A stretch of 64,000 nucleotides of DNA from Pseudomonas fontis (GTDB lineage Bacteria > Pseudomonadota > Gammaproteobacteria > Pseudomonadales > Pseudomonadaceae), in NCBI RefSeq assembly GCF_028656955.1, contig NZ_JAMDGY010000024.1:248001-312000 (forward strand), written 5' to 3'. Positions 18,237 to 26,518 of the stretch are shown here, one piece after another (position 1 is the first letter of the stretch; each line of letters opens with the position of its first letter). The translations under genes were made by a program, and so were the position numbers. Under the pieces are notes generated by a model, which did not search any database, was not told where the DNA came from, and saw only the letters and a program-made list of their open reading frames with translations.

Positions 18237-19424
18237 ATGAAAGTACCGTCACGCCTACCTGCCAAGGGGGAGTACAGTGAAGTCGCCCGGCAGGCGCGAT
18301 TGGAATTCTTGCGCAGCGAAACTGGCGTAGCACTTGATTGCGTCGGCACGATAAGTTTCGACAGTGAGCGGGTAATTCATAACACCGAGGCATTGATCGG
18401 CTCTGTCGAAGTGCCCGTCGGTATTGCCGGGCCACTGAAAATCAATGGGCTTTTCGCCCTTGGCGAATTTTATGCACCGCTGGCGACGACAGAGGGGGCA
18501 CTGGTCGCCTCGGTATCAAGAGGCGCAGCGGCATTGACGTTGGCGGGTGGGGTCAATGCAGCATTTCTGGGGCAGCGCATGATGCGCGTGCCCTATTTCG
18601 AGCTGCAAACCCTGTGTGAGGCCTTGCGCTTTCGTGCCTTCGTCATTGATCAGTTGCCGTCACTGCAAGCTCAAGTCAAACCACTCACCCAACATGGCAC
18701 CTTAATAGCGGTTGAGCCGCAACTGATCGGCCGCATTGTGCATGTTCACTTTATGTTTGAAACAGGTGATGCGGCGGGCCAGAACATGGTGACCACGATT
18801 ACCTGGGTTCTTTCGCAATGGCTGCGCGTGCAGTTTCACCTGCACACCGGCCATGTGATCAAGCATTTCATGATCGAGTCCAATCTCTCGAGTGACAAGA
18901 AAGCCTCGTTTCAGTCATTCATACAAGGTCGAGGGTGCCGGGTGGTGGCGGATTGTGTTTTATCGGAGGCTGTTGTGCGTCAGGTACTTCGCACTACCCC
19001 GCAGGGCATCGTGCGCTGTTATCAGCGTGGCGTCAGTGGTGCCATAGCGGCCGGCATGTTGGGGATCAATTTCAATATAGCCAATGCAATAGCTGCGCTT
19101 TTCACGGCCACCGGCCAGGATATTGCCAGTGTCCATGAGTCCGCTATTGGGCATCTCCATCTGGAACTCGATGCTGACGGCAGCCTCTATGCAGCGTTGG
19201 TGCTGCCAAGCCTGATTATTGGCACTGTCGGAGGGGGTACCGGCTTGCCGCAGCAACGTGAATGCCTTGATTTGCTGGGCTGCGCCGGAATGGGAGGGAA
19301 GTCCAAGCTTGCCGAAATAATCGCCGGCTTCTGCCTGGGCCTTGAGATATCGCTGGGTGCGGCGTTAGCGGCCGACGAATTCGCCAGTGCTCATGAAAAG
19401 TTGGGCCGCAACCGCCCTTCATGA
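18237..19424 (+). CDS. Class I-type hydroxymethylglutaryl-CoA reductase, stand-alone
   Basis: Predicted HMG-CoA reductase (HMG-CoA to mevalonate, or the reverse). It resembles the catalytic domain of class I enzymes of eukaryotes and archaea: ATTEGALVASVSRG (Glu86), ETGDAAGQNMV, SNLSSDKKASFQSFIQGRG (Lys221), NFNIANAIAALFTATGQD (Asp295), LPSLIIGTVGGGTGLPQQ, and a terminal ALAADEFASAHEKLGRNRP with the expected histidine (His386). All four catalytic residues appear present. It is 395 residues, cytosolic and without membrane segments. The start is the ATG at 18237 after GGGGG; a TTG 21 bp upstream is less likely. No other mevalonate-pathway gene is in the window, and base composition is lower in GC than its neighbours, suggesting acquisition. 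Direction of reaction and cofactor are unknown. Confidence 0.88.
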   Translation: MKVPSRLPAKGEYSEVARQARLEFLRSETGVALDCVGTISFDSERVIHNTEALIGSVEVPVGIAGPLKINGLFALGEFYAPLATTEGALVASVSRGAAALTLAGGVNAAFLGQRMMRVPYFELQTLCEALRFRAFVIDQLPSLQAQVKPLTQHGTLIAVEPQLIGRIVHVHFMFETGDAAGQNMVTTITWVLSQWLRVQFHLHTGHVIKHFMIESNLSSDKKASFQSFIQGRGCRVVADCVLSEAVVRQVLRTTPQGIVRCYQRGVSGAIAAGMLGINFNIANAIAALFTATGQDIASVHESAIGHLHLELDADGSLYAALVLPSLIIGTVGGGTGLPQQRECLDLLGCAGMGGKSKLAEIIAGFCLGLEISLGAALAADEFASAHEKLGRNRPS

Positions 19425-19452
19425 AGCAGGCGGTCAATGGCGGCAGATTCTC

Positions 19453-19872
19453 TCAGCGGCGCTTGAGCAGCAGCGCGCAAGCGCTCTTGTAGGCTTCGTG
19501 CTGGTACTTGTTCAGCGACGCGGGCAGCTCAAGATTGTGCTTCTTGGCTTGTGCGGTAGCGGTCTGCGGCGAAACCAGCTCCACCGTGCAGTTGTCCAGC
19601 AGTTGCAGGATGCCTTCGATCTTGAAGGTGGTCGGGCCACCGGCGAAGTCACCCTTCTTGCTGCGCTTCTTGATCGCCAGGGTGTCGATGCCGTGCTCAC
19701 CGACAAAGGCGCGGGCGGCGGCCGCAAAGGCTTTGACCTGGGCGGCATCCTCGTCGTCGTCCAGGGCCAGTTTCTTGGTGCTCAGCGCCAGGTGGGCCGG
19801 GGTGCCGGCGTCCAGGGTGACGACGGCGAGCAAGGCTTCGCTGCCTTTGATTTCAATACCGCAGATTTTCAT
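19453..19872 (-). CDS. DUF3010 family protein
   Basis: 139-residue cytosolic protein of the DUF3010 family, function unknown. The N-terminus MKICGIEIKGSEALLAVVTL resembles an RNase H/actin-like first strand. The middle carries KKRSKKGDFAGGPTTFKIEG and the C-terminal half ELVSPQTATAQAKKHNLELP, the conserved block that suggested the family. There is no signal peptide. It lies 7 bp downstream of the LprI-like gene on the same strand and converges on the HMG-CoA reductase gene. Family assignment is from recognised sequence pattern; biochemical role cannot be inferred. Confidence 0.8.
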   Translation of the reverse strand: MKICGIEIKGSEALLAVVTLDAGTPAHLALSTKKLALDDDEDAAQVKAFAAAARAFVGEHGIDTLAIKKRSKKGDFAGGPTTFKIEGILQLLDNCTVELVSPQTATAQAKKHNLELPASLNKYQHEAYKSACALLLKRR

Positions 19873-19879
19873 GACGTTC

Positions 19880-20299
19880 TCATTCTTGTTCAGGTATCTG
19901 GTCTTGCGGGCCGAGGTCCTGCAAGTAGGCAGAACGATCGTCGCTGCGTTGTGCCAGGCAGTTGTTCAAGGCGGTTTCGAGCGGCTTGCCCGGCTTTACG
20001 TCGAAGGTCTCGACCTTGCAGTCGGCCTCGCGCGACAGCTCCCATTTGGCTTGGGCGTCATTGAGCAATGCGGTGGCCTTGGCAACCTTGGCGCTGTCTC
20101 TGCCGAACTGCTCCTTTACTCCGTCCAGGCGCTCGCGGAAGGAGGCCTTTAGCTCGCGCTCGGCGGTGGTGCGGTTGAACAGCGCGCAGTCGTAGTTCTG
20201 CTGGTCGGTTTCGACATTGTCACAGGGCGTGGAGTCTTCTTCGGCGGCGTGTGCGCCAAACGCCAGGGTCGCCAATACCAGCCATACCATCGGTTTCAT
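19880..20299 (-). CDS. Periplasmic LprI-like (DUF1311) protein
   Basis: 139-residue secreted protein with a clear signal peptide (MKPMVWLVLATLAFGAHAAE, cleavage after AHA). The mature part is charged and helical, with four cysteines (CDNVETDQQNYDC, then ADCKVE and NNCLAQR) placed like the two disulfides of LprI/DUF1311 domains. The family includes a lysozyme-inhibitor prototype, but many members are untested. It is first of a two-gene set with the DUF3010 gene. Lysozyme inhibition here is only a possibility. Confidence 0.72.
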   Translation of the reverse strand: MKPMVWLVLATLAFGAHAAEEDSTPCDNVETDQQNYDCALFNRTTAERELKASFRERLDGVKEQFGRDSAKVAKATALLNDAQAKWELSREADCKVETFDVKPGKPLETALNNCLAQRSDDRSAYLQDLGPQDQIPEQE

Positions 20300-20492
20300 T
20301 CAGTCATCCTCCCAGGGGAACATGGGCGCCGATTCTCCCTCAGCGCCACGGCAATGAACAGCATCAGGGCTTGTTAAAAACCGTGTACGGGCGCCGCACA
20401 CTTATTCACAGACGCTGCCCAACTGTAGACATACACTCGGCGTTCAGCCGTTTTCTATACAGCCACCCCCCTGCCTGCTGGAATTGCCACCT

Positions 20493-21200
20493 ATGGACAG
20501 CCCCGGATTGATCAAGGTTCTGCTGGTTGAGGACGACCTCAAGCTCGCCAGTTTAATCGCGCAGTTTCTCAGCCAGCATGGCTTCGAGGTGCACTGCGTG
20601 CACCGTGGCGACGAGGCGCTGGCGGCATTCGAACAGGTGCGCCCGACGCTGGTGCTGCTCGACCTGATGCTCCCAGGCCTCAGCGGCCTGCAGATCTGCC
20701 GGTCGATTCGCAGCCAGTCGGCCACGCCCATCGTCATTCTCACGGAGCGTGAAGATGACCTGGACCATATCCTGGGCCTGGAGTCGGGCGCCGATGACTA
20801 CGTGATCAAGCCGATCCAGCCGCCGGTGCTGCTGGCCCGCCTGCGCGCCCTGCAACGCCGCCAGGCCGGTGAGGGGAGCGAGCGTGAAGGCCTGGAGTTC
20901 GGGCGCCTGAGCATCGACAAGGCCAGCCGCGTAGTGCGCCTGGGTGATGAAGTGATCGAACTGAGCACCATGGAGTTCGAGATGTTGTGGATGCTGGCCA
21001 GTGCGGCGGGGCAGATCCTCTCGCGCGACGACATTCTCAACCGCCTGCGCGGCATCGCCTTTGACGGGCTCAATCGCAGCGTGGACGTGTATGTCAGCAA
21101 GTTGCGCAGCAAGCTGCACGACAACCCGCGTGAGCCACTGTGCATCAAGACCATCTGGGGCAAGGGCTACCTGTTCAATCCGTTCGGCTGGGAGGTTTAA
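20493..21200 (+). CDS. OmpR/PhoB-type response regulator (RstA-like)
   Basis: 235-residue DNA-binding response regulator. The receiver domain (residues 1-120) has the acidic pair VEDD, phospho-acceptor LVLLDLMLPG (Asp57), switch threonine VILTERED and conserved lysine DDYVIKPI (Lys106). A winged-helix effector domain follows, ending SVDVYVSKLRSKLHDNP and IKTIWGKGYLF. The start ATG at 20493 is preferred over an upstream TTG (20484). The sensor kinase gene starts at the base after its stop codon, so the pair is co-translated. It resembles the RstA group by sequence pattern; the signal is unknown. Confidence 0.9.
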   Translation: MDSPGLIKVLLVEDDLKLASLIAQFLSQHGFEVHCVHRGDEALAAFEQVRPTLVLLDLMLPGLSGLQICRSIRSQSATPIVILTEREDDLDHILGLESGADDYVIKPIQPPVLLARLRALQRRQAGEGSEREGLEFGRLSIDKASRVVRLGDEVIELSTMEFEMLWMLASAAGQILSRDDILNRLRGIAFDGLNRSVDVYVSKLRSKLHDNPREPLCIKTIWGKGYLFNPFGWEV

Positions 21201-22490
21201 ATGCTACGGCTGTTCCTGGGGCTCTACCTCACCCTGGCACTGGGGTTTGCGGTGTCGATCACTACCGTCGAGCACGCGTTCACCTGGTGGTTCGGCTGGG
21301 CTGGCGAGGAGTATTATCGCGACGCCGTACGCGGCCCGGCCTACAGCCTGGTGGAGCAGGTGCGGCCCTTGTCTACCGAGGCGCGAGTGCAGCGCTTGCA
21401 CGAGCTTCAACCCCACTATGGCCTGGCCCTGAGCCTGGTGGAAAAAGCGCAACTGGACTTGCAGCCGCACGAAAAGGCGCTGTTGGCGGGTGACAAGTTG
21501 GTGGTACGCGAAGAGTTGACTCGGTTCATCGCCCCCATCGACAACGGCTCGCAAGTGCTCCAGATCGATTTGCCCAACGAGCCGAACATCGCCCTGCTCT
21601 ACAGTGCCGGGGCCTATGCGATGCTCAGTTGCTTGCTGGGGATTGTCCTGTTTTTCTGGGTCCGTCCGCACTGGCGTGACCTGGAGCGGCTGCGCGAGGC
21701 GGCGCAACGCTTCGGCGAAAACGACTTCAGTGCGCGCCTGTACCTGTCCCGGCGCTCGAACATTCGCGAACTGGCCGAGCATTTCAACCAGATGGCCGCG
21801 CGCATCGAGGGCTTGATCGCCAACCAGCGCGAGCTGACCAATGGTGTCTCCCACGAACTGCGCACGCCCATCGCACGGCTGACCTTCGAGCTCGACCAAT
21901 TGCGCCGGCTGGCCACCACCCATGAATGTGGCGCGCTGATCGACGACATGCACGCGGACCTGGGCGACCTTGAAGAAATGGTCTCCGAACTGCTCACCTA
22001 CGCCAGCCTCGAGCGCGGCGCCAGCGAGATCCAGCGCCAGACCATCGAGGCTGCCAGCTGGATCGACAGCGTGCTGGGCAGTGTGGCGCTGGAGGCCGAG
22101 GCGGCCGGGGTGCAGCTGTACCTGGACGCCTGCACCGTGCAGGACACCCGGATCGAGCCGCGCTATATGGCGCGGGCGGTGATCAACCTGCTGCGCAATG
22201 CCATCCGCTATGCCGACACGCAGGTGCGCGTGCGCCTGGAGTGGGATGACGCGGGCTATGTGCTGCAAGTTGAGGATGACGGCCCGGGTGTACCGTTCGC
22301 TGCGCGGGAAAAGATCTTCGAGCCGTTCTCGCGGCTGGATGCCAGCCGTGACCGGCGTACCGGTGGCTTCGGCCTGGGGTTGGCGCTGGTGCGGCGGGTG
22401 TCGCAATGGCACGGTGGTCAGGCCGGGGTGTTCGATGCCGTCGGTGGCGGGGCGCGCTTTGTGCTGCGCTGGCCGCACATCGACAACTGA
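21201..22490 (+). CDS. Sensor histidine kinase (RstB-like)
   Basis: 429-residue membrane kinase paired with the preceding regulator. Two membrane segments (residues about 1-22 and 133-154) flank a periplasmic domain of about 110 residues. A HAMP region and the dimerisation box GVSHELRTPIARL follow (His218). ATPase motifs include NLLRNAIRYA (N box), VEDDGPGVP (G1) and GGFGLGLALV (G2). The start is adjacent to the regulator stop. The short periplasmic sensor is of the RstB/EnvZ kind with no recognisable ligand fold. It is convergent with the beta-lactamase-fold gene, whose stop is 2 bp away. Confidence 0.9.
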   Translation: MLRLFLGLYLTLALGFAVSITTVEHAFTWWFGWAGEEYYRDAVRGPAYSLVEQVRPLSTEARVQRLHELQPHYGLALSLVEKAQLDLQPHEKALLAGDKLVVREELTRFIAPIDNGSQVLQIDLPNEPNIALLYSAGAYAMLSCLLGIVLFFWVRPHWRDLERLREAAQRFGENDFSARLYLSRRSNIRELAEHFNQMAARIEGLIANQRELTNGVSHELRTPIARLTFELDQLRRLATTHECGALIDDMHADLGDLEEMVSELLTYASLERGASEIQRQTIEAASWIDSVLGSVALEAEAAGVQLYLDACTVQDTRIEPRYMARAVINLLRNAIRYADTQVRVRLEWDDAGYVLQVEDDGPGVPFAAREKIFEPFSRLDASRDRRTGGFGLGLALVRRVSQWHGGQAGVFDAVGGGARFVLRWPHIDN

Positions 22491-22491
22491 G

Positions 22492-24315
22492 TCAGAACTG
22501 CAGCGTGGCGAGCTCATCGGGCTGGCGTACGAAGCGATAGCCGAGCACCCGCAGGCCATCGTCGCGCCGGCTCAGGGTCGCCCCCAGGCCCTGGCCGTTG
22601 CCGGCCAGCACCGCGTGCTCGGCGTCCAGCGGCAGCAGGATGAACTCGCCCTGGTTGTTGCCGCCCAGGCGACTGCGGGCAATCAGCAGGCCTTCTTCCA
22701 GGCGGATACTCAGGCTGTCCAGGACCGGGTTGGTCTCGTTGTGGCTGGCCAGCCGGTAGCGCCCGACGCTGCGCAGCCAGTCGTCAGTTAAAGGCTTTGG
22801 CGTGACGCGCTCGCCCAGTGGCAGTACCTGGCCGTGGCGCCGGGCGGCGAGCACCTGGCGGTTGGCGACGTCCACCACGTCCAGTTGCAACGGCACCAGA
22901 TCACCCAGGTCCAGGTCCAGCCAACCCAGCAGTTTCTTCTGTGGGCGCAACCAGCCATCGTCGTCGCGCAGCAGTTCCACGCGTAGCCCGGAGAGTTCGG
23001 CGAACAGCCGTTGGCGTTCATCCTTGAGGCGTACCACGCCCAGTGGCGTGGCATACACACCGCTCAAACGCTCGCGGTCGACGCTGCTGGGTACCTGCGC
23101 GGCGGCCAGCGGTGGCAGGTTCGGTTCGCAGTCTTCCACGCAGGCCAGTGCGTTGCCACGGGCACGCAGCATCAGGCGCAAGGCCTGGGTGGCGAGGTCG
23201 CCGACCAGTACTTCGGCGGTGTCGGCGTTGGCCATGACGATGACCGCCAGTTGCGGCTCGGGCAGCACGCTGACCTGGGCGGCGAAATCACCGATGGTCC
23301 CGCCGTGTTGCCACACCCGCAGGTGCGGGGCGACCCGCACATCGCCGCAGGGGCCGAGGAATACGCCCAGGCCGACTGGGCAATCGAAGTCCAGCGGATT
23401 GTTGCGGTTCTGTTGCTGGAACATCTCGCTGATCGATTCGCGGCTGAGCAGTTGTTGTTCGTCATAGCGGCCCTGGGCGAACAGCATCTGCACGAAGCGC
23501 CCGAGGTCGCTGGGCGTGCTCCACAGGCCGTTGGCCGACAGGTCGCGGATCTCGTGGTCGAGGCTGCGTTTGCCTTGTTGATAGCCGCGAGCGCGGTAGG
23601 GTTCGAGGTCGCTGTTGCCGGTGAAACCGGAGTGCTCCATGGCCAGGGGTTGCAGCAGGTGGGTTTGCAGACGGCTTTCCAGCGGTTCACCGGCACTGCG
23701 CTCGATGGCGGCGCCGAGCAAGGCGTAGCCGAGGTTCGAGTAGGCGGTCTGGCTGCCGGGCGGGTTGCTCAACCAGAGGCCGGAGGCGTCTTTGGGCAGG
23801 TACTTGAGCGGGTCGCTGCTGTACAGGCGCGGCAGGTGTTCGCTGGGTAGGCCGGCCTGGTGGCTGAGCAGGCGGCGCAGGGTCACGGCCTGGTTGGCGC
23901 TGCGGGCGTCGGCGTGGAAGCGTGAGCGTACGCGAAACTCTGGCAGGGCCTTGGAGAGTGGTGCGTCCAGGGCCAAGCGGCGTTGTTCGACCAGTTGCAG
24001 GGCGGCGCCGGCGATCAGCAGGGTTGAGACGGGGCCGGCACGAAAGGCGGTGTTGGCGGTGACGCGCATGTCCAGCTCGCGGTCGGCCATGCCGAAGCCT
24101 TCGGCCCAGATGATCTCCTGGCCGTCGACCAGCGCCACGGACAGGCCGGGCACGTGGTTCTTGCGCATTTGTTCGGGGATCTGCTGGCGCAGATGGTCGA
24201 TGACGGTTTGATAGTCACCGGGGCGAATCTGCGGCGGCGCGGGCGCGCGCTCGCCGCATCCGGTATTGGCGATCAGGAGGCTGAACAGCAACACGGGGCG
24301 TAGCGAGGTAAACAT
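22492..24315 (-). CDS. Beta-lactamase-fold lipoprotein lacking the SxxK catalytic pair
   Basis: 607-residue protein of the class C beta-lactamase/DD-peptidase-like serine hydrolase family. The N-terminus is a lipoprotein-like signal (LLFSLLIANTGC, Cys20; Asn at -3 is atypical). The hydrolase domain spans about residues 35-385: YSN motif in TAYSNLGYALLG (Tyr192) and the third motif HGGTIGD. The position where relatives have the SxxK nucleophile (GSVSK) reads GPVST (residues 94-98), so both Ser and Lys are replaced. A C-terminal region of about 200 residues resembles the beta-barrel of family members. It is probably a non-enzymatic binding or regulatory protein, or uses another residue. The DNA reading at 24000-24060 was checked. 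Confidence 0.82.
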   Translation of the reverse strand: MFTSLRPVLLFSLLIANTGCGERAPAPPQIRPGDYQTVIDHLRQQIPEQMRKNHVPGLSVALVDGQEIIWAEGFGMADRELDMRVTANTAFRAGPVSTLLIAGAALQLVEQRRLALDAPLSKALPEFRVRSRFHADARSANQAVTLRRLLSHQAGLPSEHLPRLYSSDPLKYLPKDASGLWLSNPPGSQTAYSNLGYALLGAAIERSAGEPLESRLQTHLLQPLAMEHSGFTGNSDLEPYRARGYQQGKRSLDHEIRDLSANGLWSTPSDLGRFVQMLFAQGRYDEQQLLSRESISEMFQQQNRNNPLDFDCPVGLGVFLGPCGDVRVAPHLRVWQHGGTIGDFAAQVSVLPEPQLAVIVMANADTAEVLVGDLATQALRLMLRARGNALACVEDCEPNLPPLAAAQVPSSVDRERLSGVYATPLGVVRLKDERQRLFAELSGLRVELLRDDDGWLRPQKKLLGWLDLDLGDLVPLQLDVVDVANRQVLAARRHGQVLPLGERVTPKPLTDDWLRSVGRYRLASHNETNPVLDSLSIRLEEGLLIARSRLGGNNQGEFILLPLDAEHAVLAGNGQGLGATLSRRDDGLRVLGYRFVRQPDELATLQF

Positions 24316-24397
24316 GGTGCACCAGAGGGTAGGGGGGGAGATTGCATGCTGGGGCAGGGGGGTGGGGCAGGTCTTTGAGTGGATTGTCGGGGAATTG

Positions 24398-24744
24398 TTA
24401 AAGACTGTTCGGGCGCACTGTGCACCAGGGTATGTTAGTTTTTTGTTTCCACCACCCGTGTGGCTTCTGTTTCATGGGTGAAGCAAAAACGTGTAGGAAC
24501 ATGCAGGCAAAGGCTAGCCATCCTATAAATGGGTACTTTTTTGTGCGGTCCTGGATAGCAGCCATAGAACAAAAGATACTCTCGTTCAATGATGCCTAAA
24601 TAGATAACGCCAAGGAACACATTGAACACGCAGCATTGAATATAGCTTTATATGCCCGAGGTTCTCTCCTGAGCAATACCACTTTAGCCAGCAGGCAGAG
24701 AAAATGTTGGTGCTTGTCAGTGTTATAAAAATAGTAATGATTAT
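24398..24744 (-). pseudogene. Decayed duplicate of the immunity-like gene at 24795-25103
   Basis: Three minus-strand frames together reproduce the neighbouring intact protein. From 24744 one reads IIITIFITLT..., WLKWYCSGENLGHIKLYSM in one frame; then IIEREYLLFYG in a second; then IGWLAFACMFLHVFASPM in a third. The intact protein has KFSGEKLTYLKFYAC, LIKRDYLLFVG and LGWFAFACVIAHCCASPM at the same places. The start codon position reads ATA instead of ATG, and at least two frameshifts are needed. The region is AT-rich like the intact copy. It is a dead tandem paralogue of the effector's presumed immunity gene. Confidence 0.75.
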
Positions 24745-24794
24745 TTCTTGGGTGGCTGCTTTTGGGGGGTTGAATCACAAGATTGGTAATGCGT

Positions 24795-25103
24795 TCAAGG
24801 CTTTTTAGAAAACCATTTTTTTGGTTTCCAACTCATAGGGCTTGCACAGCAGTGTGCTATTACGCATGCAAAAGCAAACCATCCTAAAAGGGGGTGCTGA
24901 TCAAGGAGGTCTGAAACATTCCCGACAAATAAAAGATAGTCTCTTTTGATGAGTCGTAAGTGATAGGTTGCAAAGAAAAAATTCAAGATCATGCAGGCAT
25001 AGAACTTCAAATAAGTTAGTTTTTCGCCAGAGAATTTCGCCTTGAGGTAGAAAGACGTCACCATGGCGAGGAGTGAAAATAAAATGTAAGTGAGTACTAT
25101 CAC
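24795..25103 (-). CDS. Predicted membrane immunity protein for the Hcp-linked effector
   Basis: 102-residue hydrophobic protein with about three membrane segments (MIVLTYILFSLLAMVTSFYL; YACMILNFFFATYHL; LGWFAFACVIAHCCA) and a basic tail. Its start overlaps the effector stop by 4 bp (25100-25103), so it is translated with the effector. Position, size, membrane nature and low GC are the usual signs of an inner-membrane immunity protein for a membrane-active toxin. No sequence family was recognised, so the role is inferred from context. A frameshifted duplicate follows immediately. Confidence 0.65.
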   Translation of the reverse strand: MIVLTYILFSLLAMVTSFYLKAKFSGEKLTYLKFYACMILNFFFATYHLRLIKRDYLLFVGNVSDLLDQHPLLGWFAFACVIAHCCASPMSWKPKKWFSKKP

Positions 25104-25810
25104 TTTTTTAGCTCTGCATGGATTTGTTCACCGGTTATCGCGCCCGTCACCGCGTCAAATAATATGGCCGTGGCGCTCATTGTCTTGTAAGCGCGTACAT
25201 AATCAGATGCGACATATCTAAATAGCCGCCACACGCCTGGCTTCATTACCATTCGTACCATGCCATGTATCGAAAGACCAATATCTGTCACGGCATAAGC
25301 AATGTTTCCGTCTCGCGATGGCCTGCCTAGTGCTTTGGCTGCAGCCTGGTAGCCCTTTCTCAGTGGCCCTTCGGTACCGCTGCGGCCCTCCCATAAGTCC
25401 CGGCCATTCTCATAAACATTGTTTGTCCCGTGTGCTATCAACGGCACGCCAGGGAAAGCACAAAGAAAACCCCCAGAGGCATAACAAATGGTTGCGCCCG
25501 ATGTTATCTGGAACACCCCTGCAACAACGCCTGCACCTTGCTTTGTGATCTTCAGGCCTTGGTCAAGCAAGCTCCAATGCTCTCGCTTCATCGCCAACAA
25601 CGCCTCATCCGGCGTTTTCTTCCCCGTTGCCACTGCATCCACCAGGCTCTTCGCGTAGTAGGCCAGCTCCCGGTTGAACTGCATGCGCAGCATGCCGTCC
25701 TGGATATGCCGGCCACTCAGGGTGCAGGCCTGCTTGGTCAGGTCGCTGGCCGCCTGGCAGACCACCCAATAGTCATGGTTGTCGAGCTTGTACGGGGAAG
25801 GGCGCTTCAT
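25100..25810 (-). CDS. DUF4225-type putative type VI secretion effector
   Basis: 236-residue protein of the DUF4225 family, repeatedly found beside Hcp genes in Pseudomonas. Residues about 1-80 are soluble and helical. Residues about 85-130 form a glycine/alanine-rich hydrophobic hairpin (GAGVVAGVFQITSGATICYA, ending LIAHGTNNVYENGRDLWEG), the conserved core of the family and suggestive of membrane insertion. The start overlaps the hcp stop by 4 bp (25807-25810) and the stop overlaps the immunity gene start by 4 bp. This is a tightly coupled hcp-effector-immunity cassette. The toxic activity is inferred. Confidence 0.75.
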   Translation of the reverse strand: MKRPSPYKLDNHDYWVVCQAASDLTKQACTLSGRHIQDGMLRMQFNRELAYYAKSLVDAVATGKKTPDEALLAMKREHWSLLDQGLKITKQGAGVVAGVFQITSGATICYASGGFLCAFPGVPLIAHGTNNVYENGRDLWEGRSGTEGPLRKGYQAAAKALGRPSRDGNIAYAVTDIGLSIHGMVRMVMKPGVWRLFRYVASDYVRAYKTMSATAILFDAVTGAITGEQIHAELKK

Positions 25811-26292
25811 TCGTGCTCACCCCACAGGCTATAGCCGCTGGTGCCCGCCAGGTGGTGAGTCCAGGTGATGCTCTGGTAGCGCATCACGATCTGCTCGGTC
25901 GCTTCGGTTTCGTTCTGCAGCACCGCATGCGGCACATCAAACATCAGGTCAGCCAATTGGCCGCCCTTCAGCTTGAGGGTGTAGTACTTCTGCACCCCGC
26001 CCTGGGCCGAGGTGCGATAGAGATCAATCACGCACTCGATCTCTTCGCGGTTGGCCAGCGCCTGGCCGAGCAATGGCGAAGCCTTGTCGACGTTCTTGGT
26101 GATCAGTACGGGGTAATGGGTGGCATGCATGACATTGCCGCTGTTCATCAGCCGATGGCTGAGCGACAACACCATGATCTCGTCGGTGTGCCCGGCCTGG
26201 CACTTGTTGCCGATGGAGTCCTGGGTGGAACAGCCCGCGCTGATCAGGCCTTGCTGCTTGCCGGTGATGGTCATGTAACCGTAAATGGCCAT
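25807..26292 (-). CDS. hcp: Type VI secretion tube protein Hcp (orphan)
   Basis: 161-residue Hcp, the hexameric ring protein of the T6SS inner tube that also carries small effectors in its lumen. The family start MAIYGYMTITGKQQGLISAG is followed by the conserved TDEIMVLSLSHRL and ITKNVDKASPLLGQAL, and the C-terminal ITWTHHLAGTSGYSLWGE. The start ATG at 26292 has GGGAG upstream; a GTG 6 bp earlier is an alternative. No VgrG, sheath or membrane-complex gene lies in the window, so it is an auxiliary Hcp dedicated to the adjoining effector. Confidence 0.92.
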   Translation of the reverse strand: MAIYGYMTITGKQQGLISAGCSTQDSIGNKCQAGHTDEIMVLSLSHRLMNSGNVMHATHYPVLITKNVDKASPLLGQALANREEIECVIDLYRTSAQGGVQKYYTLKLKGGQLADLMFDVPHAVLQNETEATEQIVMRYQSITWTHHLAGTSGYSLWGEHE

Positions 26293-26438
26293 AGGCACTA
26301 CTCCCTGTAGTCGAGGTGGCCAGCCTAGTGCTGCGGTCCGGGAAGGTATGTAGGACGCTTCCGAAATTTGTTACAGGCCTGCAAAGCTTTATCGCTGTAC
26401 GGCATGCCCTGTGGGGGCAACGCTCTTGCACCATTTCT

Positions 26439-26516
26439 GTAGCCGCTGCCGACAGGCTGCGCTGGAGCCCGAGAGGGCTCCCAAAGGCGGCGCGCAGCCT
26501 GACGGCAGCGGCTACA
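26439..26516. repeat. Long interspersed palindrome (second repeat family), complete copy
   Basis: Starts TGTAGCCGCTGCCGACAGGC and ends with the inverted GACGGCAGCGGCTACA; the interior GGAGCCC...GGGCTCC forms a second hairpin. Related copies occur at 37921-38015 and, as a half copy, at 60607-60660. Confidence 0.8.
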
Positions 26517-26518
26517 TG

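Noticed and set aside
24435..24778. Separate small genes of 60-64 codons on the minus strand
   Set aside because: They are the fragments of one frameshifted immunity-like pseudogene, shown by ordered similarity to the intact neighbour.
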